Source of the DNA: CAIVND01 sp035532075
Lineage (GTDB): Bacteria; Actinomycetota; Acidimicrobiia; Acidimicrobiales; Bog-793
Assembly: GCA_035532075.1 (NCBI GenBank)
Contig: DATKRV010000041.1
Span: 1 to 16,108, forward strand
Direction of reading: 5' to 3'
Length of the DNA: 16,108 bases
The notes beneath the pieces are model-generated. The model made no database searches and was not told where the DNA came from. It worked only from the letters and a program-made list of their open reading frames with translations. This document shows positions 1-6,619 of the stretch, piece by piece. Every line of letters begins with the position of its first letter. Positions within the stretch are counted from its first letter, which is position 1. A program made the translations under genes and the position numbers.

Positions 1-1
1 C

Positions 2-229
2 CGCACGAAAGAACATCTCGGCGCCTCCGATCTCGGCATCATCAACTTCAGGAGGCGACTCATCGATGCCGTCACCTCCTTTGTCGCCGGTGACGAGCCG
101 CCCGCGCTCGACCCTCCACTTGACTACGCAAAGGTGCGCGCCGTGGGAGCGCTCATCCCCAAGGGAGAGGACTGGCGACCGGTCGCCTGGACGACGAGCC
201 GGACCGTCGACGATATGGCCATCTCGTAG
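2..229 (+). CDS. Rieske ring-hydroxylating oxygenase alpha subunit, C-terminal end (5' truncated by window)
   Basis: The frame is open from the window edge and gives 75 residues ending at TAG. It contains the segment REHLG-like 'KEHLGASDLGIINFRRRL' followed by a Pro-rich stretch and 'PKGEDWRPV'. This is the usual tail of phthalate 4,5-dioxygenase-type Rieske non-heme iron oxygenases, where a conserved EHLG-SD-x-x-I-I-x-x-RRRL helix comes near the C-terminus. The Rieske 2Fe-2S motif and the mononuclear iron ligands would lie upstream, outside the window, so they cannot be checked. Such enzymes put dioxygen (or one oxygen atom) on aromatic rings using electrons from a reductase. The next gene starts 53 bases later on the same strand and is a Gfo/Idh/MocA dehydrogenase, the family used for the phthalate dihydrodiol step in Pseudomonas. 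Family call is from remembered sequence pattern; substrate is unknown. Confidence 0.72.
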   Translation, partial: RTKEHLGASDLGIINFRRRLIDAVTSFVAGDEPPALDPPLDYAKVRAVGALIPKGEDWRPVAWTTSRTVDDMAIS

Positions 230-282
230 CTGTCCTGATCAAACAGAAGCCGAAGAGCAAAACAAAAGAGGGGCAGAACACT

Positions 283-1428
283 TTGAGAGTTGGAATTGTC
301 GGACTCGGGAGGGCCACAGCGACGATTCTGCCGTCGATGCTCGCCCACCCTGAGATCGAGATCGTCGCGCTCGCGGAACCCAATGACGAACTGCGCGAGG
401 CATTCTGTGAGGACTTCAAGGTGCGCGGCTACGCAGATGCAGAGGATCTCTTTGTCGATCCCGAGGTCGAGATTGCCTACATCGCGACGCCGCACCAGTT
501 TCACAAAGACCATGTACTTGACGCCGTCGCGCACGAAAAACACGTGCTGGTCGAAAAGCCGATTGCGCTCACGCTTGAAGAGTGCGATGCGATGATTCTT
601 GCGGCGGACAGAGCTGGGGTCGTATTCATGGTCGGACATACCAATGGCTATGACCCACCCGTACTCGCACTTCGAGATCTCGCAGCCTCGCAACGCTACG
701 GAGCACTAAGGATGATCAACACCTTCAATTACTCCGATTTTCTCTATCGGCCCCGCAGGCCCGAGGAGCTCGACACGAAACTCGGGGGGGGCATCATGTA
801 CAACCAGTTTCCCCACCAGGTCGACATGGTCCGTACAATTACCGATTCACGCGTCACCTTTGTGAGTGCCGTGTGTGGATCATGGGACAAAGAACGTCCG
901 ACCGAGGCGGCCGTCGCAGCACTGCTCCGCTTCGAGAACGGAGCTGTGGCAAACATCGTCTACAGCGGCTATGCCCATCTCTCGAATGGAGCATTGACTG
1001 GCGAAACGAAAGCCTCACCAGGCAAGAGGGAATCACTGCGCTCACAGTTGATCAACCTGACCCCCGAACAAGAAACAAGCGCGAAGGCAAAGTCCGGCTA
1101 CATCGATCGTCGCCAACAGATCACCGGGCCGCTCGCGAAAGCGACGGAGCACGAGCGTTTCGGCGTTCTCGTCGCTGGCTTCGAGGGCGCCGACGTCGTC
1201 ACCTCGCCGGGCGGCCTGACGATCTACGGCGACGGATTTATTGAACAGATCGAGGTGCCATTCGGATCTGGCGGGGGTCGAAGGGCGACGGTCTTCGACG
1301 AGCTGCATGCCGCGGTCACCGGCGCTACGGTGATCCATGACGGCAGGTGGGGGAGGTCCACGCTTTCGGTCTGTCTCGCCGCCCTTAAGTCCTCGGTTTC
1401 GGGTCGAGAGATCTCACCCGAACCCTAA
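283..1428 (+). CDS. Gfo/Idh/MocA family NAD(P)-dependent oxidoreductase, possibly aromatic dihydrodiol dehydrogenase
   Basis: Encodes 381 residues, normal for the family. The N-terminal Rossmann fold begins at once with 'RVGIVGLGRATA' (GxGxxA, residues 4-11), which argues for the TTG start at 283; the purine-rich AAAAGAGGGG lies about 10 bases upstream. The family EKP motif is at residues 91-93 ('HVLVEKPIALT'). The second-domain motif 'GGGIMYNQFPHQVD' (168-181) carries the conserved His178, with Asn174 where many members have Asp. These enzymes oxidise or reduce sugars, inositols and dihydrodiols with NAD(P). The phthalate cis-4,5-dihydrodiol dehydrogenase (Pht4 type) belongs here, and the gene follows a phthalate-dioxygenase-like Rieske gene by only 53 bases, so ring re-aromatisation is the best guess. 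The family is broad, so another substrate is possible. Confidence 0.82.
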   Translation: MRVGIVGLGRATATILPSMLAHPEIEIVALAEPNDELREAFCEDFKVRGYADAEDLFVDPEVEIAYIATPHQFHKDHVLDAVAHEKHVLVEKPIALTLEECDAMILAADRAGVVFMVGHTNGYDPPVLALRDLAASQRYGALRMINTFNYSDFLYRPRRPEELDTKLGGGIMYNQFPHQVDMVRTITDSRVTFVSAVCGSWDKERPTEAAVAALLRFENGAVANIVYSGYAHLSNGALTGETKASPGKRESLRSQLINLTPEQETSAKAKSGYIDRRQQITGPLAKATEHERFGVLVAGFEGADVVTSPGGLTIYGDGFIEQIEVPFGSGGGRRATVFDELHAAVTGATVIHDGRWGRSTLSVCLAALKSSVSGREISPEP

Positions 1429-1540
1429 GTCATGACCAGCCTGCGAAACTCGCCAAGAAAGGGTCCCGGCATCCTGACCAAGACACTAAGAACAAGACAG
1501 CGATCGTTCCCATGGTCGTTCTACAAAGGAGAAGAAGGTA

Positions 1541-2323
1541 ATGGAATATCCGGAACAGCGTCTCGCGCAAAGGACGATCATCGTCACTGGCGGCGGGTAC
1601 GGCATCGGCCGCGCCTATGCCCATCGGGTTGCGAAGGAGGGCGCGAAAGTCGTTGTCGCCGAGTTGGATGGCGATGCGGGAGAGCGTGTCGCGAAGGAGA
1701 TCTCGTCGGAGGGATACGAAGCGATTGCGATCGAGACCGACGTCGCCGGAGAGGAGAGCGTCAACCACATGGTTGCACAATCACTCGCTGCCTACGGAAA
1801 GATCGACGTGCTCATCAACAACGCCGCGATGTTCACCAAGGTGCCCATCGAACACTCGACACTCGAGGGCCTCACCTTCGAGCACTTCGAGAAGGTGCTC
1901 CGCGTCAATGTTCTCGGAACGTGGCTGTGCGCGAGGGCAGTCATCCCTGACATGAGAAAGCGCAAGTACGGAAAGATCATCAACATCAGTTCAGGGACCG
2001 TGTTCAAGGGGGCGGGAGGAACGATGCTCCAGTACGTCACCTCCAAGTCCGCGCTGTTGGGATTCACGAGAAGTCTCGCCCGCACCGTTGGGCCCGACGG
2101 CATCCGCGTCAACTGCGTTGCCCCTGGTGGAACGATGACCGACGACATCAACACGCCCGAGAAGGAACAGGCGATGTTCGAACGGGCCCGCTCGGAACGG
2201 GCCATCGTCAAGGTGGAGACCCCCGAAGACCTCGTCGGAATCATCTCGTTCCTCTCCTCCGAGGACAGCGACTTCATCACGGGTCAGACGATCCTCGTCG
2301 ATGGCGGCGCATTCATGCATTGA
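1541..2323 (+). CDS. SDR family NAD-dependent oxidoreductase
   Basis: A 260-residue classical short-chain dehydrogenase/reductase of standard length. The nucleotide-binding TGGGYGIG is at residues 16-23, NNAA at 93-96, catalytic Ser near 151 ('INISSG'), Tyr165 and Lys169 (YVTSK), and the C-terminal 'ITGQTILVDGG' closes the fold. Glu41 at the end of the second beta strand favours NAD over NADP, a family rule rather than a measurement. The ATG at 1541 has a strong purine-rich ribosome site (AAAGGAGAAGAAGG, 1525-1538). It lies 112 bases after the Gfo/Idh/MocA gene and 49 bases before the amidohydrolase, all on one strand, so it probably belongs to the same catabolic operon. It could be a second dihydrodiol or alcohol dehydrogenase; SDR sequence alone does not give the substrate. 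Confidence 0.85.
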   Translation: MEYPEQRLAQRTIIVTGGGYGIGRAYAHRVAKEGAKVVVAELDGDAGERVAKEISSEGYEAIAIETDVAGEESVNHMVAQSLAAYGKIDVLINNAAMFTKVPIEHSTLEGLTFEHFEKVLRVNVLGTWLCARAVIPDMRKRKYGKIINISSGTVFKGAGGTMLQYVTSKSALLGFTRSLARTVGPDGIRVNCVAPGGTMTDDINTPEKEQAMFERARSERAIVKVETPEDLVGIISFLSSEDSDFITGQTILVDGGAFMH

Positions 2324-2372
2324 GCGGTACCACGTTCTCACATTCCGAAATAGTCGAAAGAGACAGGCAACC

Positions 2373-3521
2373 ATGACTTTGGCCGAAACCGATACCAACA
2401 CTCCCACCCGCGCTCCGCTGATCGACGCCGACGCGCACGTCGTCGAGACAGAACACACCTGGGACTATCTCGACCCGGAGATGGAGAGGTACCGCCCGAA
2501 ACTGTTCTCGAACCCCGGCGAATCGAGCGAGTACTGGGTCATCAACGGGCGCATCGGTGGATTTCGTTTTGCGACGATGACAGAAAAGGAGCTCAAGGCC
2601 CAATCGGAAAAGACAGGACGCCTCGTCAGCGCTGAACGCGCCGCGAGCGAGATGGACGACGTCAGCCTTCGACTCAAGGGCATGGACCAGCTCGGAATCG
2701 ATGTCCAGGTTCTGCACAACTCCCTCTGGATCGAGTCCGTCGCCGATCTCCCCGAGATCGAGACCGCGCTGTGCCGCAGCTGGAACCGCTGGATGGCCGA
2801 CATCTTCGACCAGGGAGAGGGGCGCCTCTACTGGACCTGTGTCGTTCCGGTCAGCGACCTTGCATCCGCCGTGACCGAGATGCGATTCGCCAAGCAGCAC
2901 GGTGCGGTCGCAATCTGTCTCCGACCCTTCGAGGGCGATCTCATCGTGACCGATCCCTACCTCTATCCGCTCTTCGAAGAGGCCGTCCGTCTCGACCTCG
3001 CGGTGGCGATCCATATCGGCAACGGCAGCCCTGACCTGACTGGCCTTCTCCGGACACGGCGTCCATCGGGAGGTGGTTGGGCTCCCTTCCGGGTGCCGAC
3101 CGTCGTCGCGACGATGTCCGTCATCACCTCGACGGTCACCAAGGACTTTCCGACATTGCGATGGGGAATCATCGAAGCCTCTGCCTCCTGGGTTCCCTGG
3201 CTCTGTCACGAGGCCCAGCGCAGGACCGGAAAGCCGTTTACTCCCGATTCAAACCCGTTCAAGGAGCACAACATCTACGTCACCGCCCAGGTCGATGACG
3301 ACATTCCCTACATTGTCAACTGTGTCGGCGAGGATGTGTTGCTCATCGGTACGGATTTTGGCCACACCGATGCATCGAGTGAGTACGACGCGCTCGTCAA
3401 GCTGAGGACGTTGACCGGTATCACCGAGTCCGCCCGGAGGAAGATGCTCTCGGATAATCCGGCGAAACTCTACGCGCTAGCCGATCGGGCAAAGGTTGCA
3501 GATTCGCTCATTGGGGTATGA
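2373..3521 (+). CDS. Amidohydrolase-2 family protein (ACMSD/resorcylate-decarboxylase-like metal hydrolase)
   Basis: Encodes 382 residues from the ATG at 2373. The frame is open further upstream to 2301, but that would overlap the SDR end and add an unconserved, basic stretch; family proteins start close to the 'LIDADAHVVE' motif, here residues 16-25. Other family landmarks are 'AIHIGNG' with metal-ligand-type His214, 'FPTLRWGIIEASASWVPW' in the last third, and 'GTDFGHTD' with Asp328 as the expected catalytic/metal Asp. The Amidohydro_2 family holds hydrolases and non-oxidative decarboxylases of aromatic acids (ACMSD, gamma-resorcylate and 5-carboxyvanillate decarboxylases). The first motif here is DADAH rather than HxH, as in many uncharacterised members. 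Placement after oxygenase and dehydrogenase genes suggests decarboxylation or ring-product hydrolysis; this is inference. Confidence 0.82.
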   Translation: MTLAETDTNTPTRAPLIDADAHVVETEHTWDYLDPEMERYRPKLFSNPGESSEYWVINGRIGGFRFATMTEKELKAQSEKTGRLVSAERAASEMDDVSLRLKGMDQLGIDVQVLHNSLWIESVADLPEIETALCRSWNRWMADIFDQGEGRLYWTCVVPVSDLASAVTEMRFAKQHGAVAICLRPFEGDLIVTDPYLYPLFEEAVRLDLAVAIHIGNGSPDLTGLLRTRRPSGGGWAPFRVPTVVATMSVITSTVTKDFPTLRWGIIEASASWVPWLCHEAQRRTGKPFTPDSNPFKEHNIYVTAQVDDDIPYIVNCVGEDVLLIGTDFGHTDASSEYDALVKLRTLTGITESARRKMLSDNPAKLYALADRAKVADSLIGV

Positions 3522-4077
3522 GACCGATGTCGTACGTCTGCACGGTTGTCTGACGACCTCCCGAGTCACTCAGAATCGGACTCTTTGAAGGACCTGTTCG
3601 CACGCGCTACCCCTGACTTGCGATGAGTTTCCAACGGGCCCCACAAATAGCTGCACGATTTTGTGCGACAGCCCGTAACGCTCATCGGATCTGCTCGTTG
3701 GATCTCCCGCTCCGCGGTCGGTCCGTACCGGTGAGAGATGGATCATCGGAACGCGTATCTCCAAAAGGACTCTCGAGCCGACACTCCAAAGTCAGAGAGG
3801 TCCCGGCGACGATGTGGACCACAAACACCCGGGTCAGGCGACCTGTGTCGAGCCGGCAGAGGAACCCAACATCAGCCAATTACGTGGCGGCCATCTTCCT
3901 AGCGAGCCTGTAACTTCTGCCTCTTGATCGAGCGCCTATTGATCTACCGGCAGTTTTGGTGTGAGACGGCCAACACCTCCGGACGCTCTTCAACGATACG
4001 AATTGGCGACAGGGTACGGTCGAACCTCCGCCGGGCGACCGACCGGCCGGCTCCACCACAACAGCAATCCTTGCGAA
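3522..4077. other. Long intergenic stretch without a recognisable gene
   Basis: About 555 bases separate the amidohydrolase stop from the hipBA control region. Short open frames exist on both strands (96 residues at 3623-3913 on +, 65 residues at 3682-3879 on -), but none has a recognisable motif, a good ribosome site or a believable composition. A weak stem GAGTC/GACTC (3563-3567 with 3579-3583) followed by TTT could end the catabolic operon, but the stem is short. The position next to a toxin-antitoxin module is compatible with a decayed gene or an insertion scar; I could not identify any remnant. Confidence 0.5.
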
Positions 4078-4148
4078 TTTCCACATATAACGCTCCTGGA
4101 GTTCATTATATGATTTTCCACAAGTTAGGCTCCGTATGGCATTATATG
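4078..4148 (+). repeat. Tandem imperfect repeat forming the hipBA promoter/operator
   Basis: Two copies of about 35 bases lie head to tail: 4078-4112 and 4115-4148. Each holds, in order, TTTCCACA (4078-4085; 4115-4122), GCTCC (4092-4096; 4129-4133) and CATTATATG (4104-4112; 4140-4148), with variable bases between. The offset is 36-37 bases. In copy 1 there is also dyad symmetry: CATATAA (4084-4090) faces TTATATG (4106-4112) around the small palindrome CTCCTGGAG (4093-4101). HipB-type repressors bind palindromic operators cooperatively at several sites upstream of hipBA, so these repeats are the natural operator candidates. The repeat is directly visible; repressor binding is inferred. Confidence 0.7.
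4116..4145 (+). promoter_or_regulatory. Candidate hipBA promoter
   Basis: TTCCAC (4116-4121) and CATTAT (4140-4145) are separated by 18 bases and sit inside the second operator copy. Transcription would then begin close to 4152-4154, at the ATG chosen for hipB, giving a leaderless mRNA. No Shine-Dalgarno sequence is seen before that ATG, which fits. The -35 match is poor, so this is a weak call. Confidence 0.35.
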
Positions 4149-4153
4149 TGAAT

Positions 4154-4393
4154 ATGAGCAATTATCAAGCGCAGCCATTCCGTATCTACACCGCGGCTTC
4201 CATCGGACCTGCCATACGCCAATATCGCCGAGAGGCCGGACTGACTCAGGTTGAACTCGCCGATCTTGTCGGTATCGAGCAGTCCTATCTTTGCCGCCTC
4301 GAAAAGGGATCCGAGACGGAGCAGCTCCGCCGAATCGTCTCCATCTTGAAACATCTCGGAGTCCGGGCAACGCTTCGCCACGAGGACTGGTGA
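4154..4393 (+). CDS. hipB: HipB-like antitoxin, XRE-family transcriptional regulator
   Basis: A 79-residue protein consisting almost entirely of an XRE/Cro-type helix-turn-helix: 'IGPAIRQYRREAGLTQVELADLVGIEQSYLCRLEKG' spans roughly residues 17-52, followed by 'IVSILKHLGV', the usual last helix of HipB proteins. HipB binds and holds HipA inactive and, with it, represses the operon. ATG 4154 is preferred; ATG 4136 in the same frame would put the CATTATATG operator element inside the coding region. The stop codon overlaps the hipA start (TGATG at 4391-4395), giving translational coupling and the classic antitoxin-first order. Upstream lies a duplicated operator-like repeat. Confidence 0.85.
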   Translation: MSNYQAQPFRIYTAASIGPAIRQYRREAGLTQVELADLVGIEQSYLCRLEKGSETEQLRRIVSILKHLGVRATLRHEDW

Positions 4394-5643
4394 TGGCTGA
4401 CGCACTTGCCATCTGGATGTATGGCACCAAAGTGGCGATCATCACCAACGAAAGGCGCCGACTCAGATTGGCGTACACACAAGAGGGTCGACTGGCTTTC
4501 CCCGGTGGAACCCCACTTCTCTCACTGAAGTTGCCCGTAACCGATGAGCGTTATACAAACAATTTGGTGAGATCATTCCTGGACGGTCTGCTACCCGAAG
4601 GTGAAGCGCGCCGGGTGATCGCCGAAGACATGAGCATCCAGGCTAACGACACCTTCGAACTCATCGCCGCGATCGGTCGCGACTGCGCGGGAGCCATCAT
4701 TCTCCAGAATGAAAGCGCGCCTCCGCCGCCCCGGTCAAGCGTCCAATCGGCTGAGCCAATAACGAACGACGAACTCGCCAAACTCGTCGCAAATCTCCGC
4801 GGCGCCCCTCTCGGCATCGACCATCGGGTACGAATCTCCCTTGCCGGCATCCAGGAGAAACTCCTCCTCACCCGCCTCCCCGACGGATCATGGGGGCGAC
4901 CGGTCGACGGCACGCCTTCTACGCACATCTTGAAACCCGAGATCCGCGGTTACCCCCATACCGTCGAAAACGAAGCTTTCTGCATGAGGGTCGCCGCATA
5001 CCTCGGCCTGCGAGTGGCGCACATCGAGACCGCAGAGGTTGACGGGCGCAGACTCCTCGTCGTTTCGCGCTATGACCGCGAGATCGAACCGTCGGGCGAA
5101 GTACGGAGGATTCACCAAGAAGACATGTGTCAGGCGACCGGAGTTGCGCCTAAGGACAAATACCAGGCGAGCGGCGGCCCCTCGCTGCGTCGTATTGCCG
5201 CGATCCTCGCCGATTTCGACCCTGACTCATTGACGAGACTCCTCCAGGCGGTCACGATCCACGTTCTTCTCGGGAACGGTGACGCCCACGCCAAGAACTA
5301 TTCGCTTTTGCACCAGGCAAATGGATTGATAACCCTCGCCCCGCTCTATGACGTCATGTCCACGCTGATCTACGGCGACGACCGTCTTGCGATGCTCGTC
5401 GATGGAGTGCACCGGTCGAACCGAGTAACTGGCGAGCGACTGCTCAACGAAGCTGTCTCCTGGGGACTCTCCCACAGCGCCAGCGTCGAGGTCATTCAAG
5501 ATCTTGTGGACCGAATTCGCGGTGCAAGTGAACAGGCGGCGCTCGAGACGCCGGGTGTTCCGAATGCGCTGATCGAGGTGGTCGAGTCACAGGCCAAGCT
5601 CGTCAGCTTCGGCCTCATGTCTTCGTGGCGCGCCAGCATATGA
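4393..5643 (+). CDS. hipA: HipA-like serine/threonine kinase toxin
   Basis: Encodes 416 residues, close to the roughly 440 of E. coli HipA, and appears intact. The N-terminal subdomain has 'SFLDGLLPEGEARR' and 'IGRDCAGAI' (couple_hipA region). The kinase core has 'ISLAGIQEKLLL' with Ser149 at the place of the autophosphorylated Ser150 of E. coli HipA, then 'GNGDAHAKNYSLL' with catalytic-type Asp297, and 'PLYDVMSTL' with metal-binding-type Asp320. HipA of E. coli phosphorylates glutamyl-tRNA synthetase, stops translation and drives persistence; the target here is not known. The ATG at 4393 overlaps the hipB stop; an open frame upstream to 4291 lies inside hipB and is rejected. All key residues are present, so an active kinase is expected. 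Confidence 0.9.
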   Translation: MADALAIWMYGTKVAIITNERRRLRLAYTQEGRLAFPGGTPLLSLKLPVTDERYTNNLVRSFLDGLLPEGEARRVIAEDMSIQANDTFELIAAIGRDCAGAIILQNESAPPPPRSSVQSAEPITNDELAKLVANLRGAPLGIDHRVRISLAGIQEKLLLTRLPDGSWGRPVDGTPSTHILKPEIRGYPHTVENEAFCMRVAAYLGLRVAHIETAEVDGRRLLVVSRYDREIEPSGEVRRIHQEDMCQATGVAPKDKYQASGGPSLRRIAAILADFDPDSLTRLLQAVTIHVLLGNGDAHAKNYSLLHQANGLITLAPLYDVMSTLIYGDDRLAMLVDGVHRSNRVTGERLLNEAVSWGLSHSASVEVIQDLVDRIRGASEQAALETPGVPNALIEVVESQAKLVSFGLMSSWRASI

Positions 5644-5646
5644 ACC

Positions 5647-5662
5647 CTTGAACGTTTTCAAG
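5647..5662. terminator. Weak inverted repeat between convergent hipA and aldolase genes
   Basis: CTTGAA-CGTT-TTCAAG, a perfect 6-bp stem with a 4-base loop, lies 3 bases after the hipA stop and 21 bases after the aldolase stop on the other strand. It has no U-tract in either direction and only two G-C pairs per arm, so a terminator role is only suggested by position. Confidence 0.3.
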
Positions 5663-5683
5663 CAAGTCCGAAGTTCCTACGCG

Positions 5684-6445
5684 CTATGAATTCGCATCGA
5701 TCGGCTCCTCGCCGGCAAGACGGCAGTAGTAGCGCCACTCTCCAAGCATTGCGGTCTCGCCGCCGATCGTGCCAAGCGGTCGCACCTGGGGCCGGAGATC
5801 GTCGTAATCCTCGACTGGAATCGGCTTTGGAGTGCCGACGAGATAGGCGTCGTAGTTCATCGTCAGGAGTTCATTGAAATGCATTGCGCGTACGGTTGCA
5901 TCTTGTACTCCCGAGCCGTACACCGTGATGCCATGCCCGCGCATCAATGCAACCTTGCTCACTCCCATCACGTCAGTAAAGGCATCTGCCATCTCGATGT
6001 CGGTGATCCGGTGACTGCGCTGATAGGTCGGGACACCATCGACGGCGAGCAATGCACCGGGTCGACCCTGGCCATAGACAGGCTGAACCTCGAGTTCACA
6101 TGCGCTCAACACGATCGCATGCTTGGGATGGCAGTGGATGACACTCTGCACCTCGGGGAAGCGCTGATAGATCGAGATGTGGATAAAAGCCTCGCTTGGC
6201 GAGCGGAGTCCGCCTGGTCCGTCAACCGTATTTGCTCCGAAATCGATCTCGATGATGTCTTTCGGCTGCGTATATCGCAGTGCAACCTCGTTCTGACCCT
6301 TCCCCTTGATGAGGAGATGATCCGTCGCAATCCGGTGACTGACATGACCGAGCGCGTTATGAGTCATGTCAAGGGTTCCAAGTACCCGACAGGCCTGAGC
6401 GACGAGCTCGGCATGGCGCGCGGTCTCATATGGAGATGGTCTCAT
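5684..6445 (-). CDS. Class II aldolase/adducin family protein, possible aromatic acid decarboxylase (PhtC-like)
   Basis: Encodes 253 residues from the ATG at 6445, which has GGGAGG 10 bases upstream; an earlier ATG at 6496 lacks such a site. Family landmarks are 'ALGHVSHRI' (31-39), Glu85 in 'SPSEAFIH', the zinc pair His104/His106 in 'HCHPKH', and a third His171 in 'RGHGITVYG'. Class II aldolases cleave sugar phosphates with zinc, but the family also includes 3,4-dihydroxyphthalate decarboxylase (PhtC) and a pyridine-dicarboxylate decarboxylase of vitamin B6 breakdown. With phthalate-type oxygenase and dehydrogenase genes about 2 kb away, decarboxylation of a dihydroxylated aromatic acid is an attractive reading, though it is on the other strand and beyond hipBA. 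It follows serA by 174 bases on the same strand. Fuculose-phosphate-aldolase-like activity remains possible. Confidence 0.8.
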   Translation of the reverse strand: MRPSPYETARHAELVAQACRVLGTLDMTHNALGHVSHRIATDHLLIKGKGQNEVALRYTQPKDIIEIDFGANTVDGPGGLRSPSEAFIHISIYQRFPEVQSVIHCHPKHAIVLSACELEVQPVYGQGRPGALLAVDGVPTYQRSHRITDIEMADAFTDVMGVSKVALMRGHGITVYGSGVQDATVRAMHFNELLTMNYDAYLVGTPKPIPVEDYDDLRPQVRPLGTIGGETAMLGEWRYYCRLAGEEPIDANS

Positions 6446-6619
6446 TCTGGGCGTTCCTCCCGGCGGTTCTCGTGATGAGAAAGACGGTAACACCAATCGC
6501 CTTATTCGCGAAGATGCTGAGCCCGGGTGCTCTCGACTTCAAGATGACTCTTGCGAGCACGTTGCGTCAGGCGCGCGGTCACCAGTTCGAACTGCACTGT
6601 CGAGGTGGTCGGTGCGGTG

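Noticed and set aside
3623..3913. Small open frames of 96 (+) and 65 (-) residues before hipBA
   Set aside because: No ribosome site, domain or natural composition; they overlap each other on opposite strands.
6529..6559. Stem CAAGA-TGAC-TCTTG between serA and the aldolase as a terminator
   Set aside because: Only 5 bp, low GC and without a U-tract in either direction.
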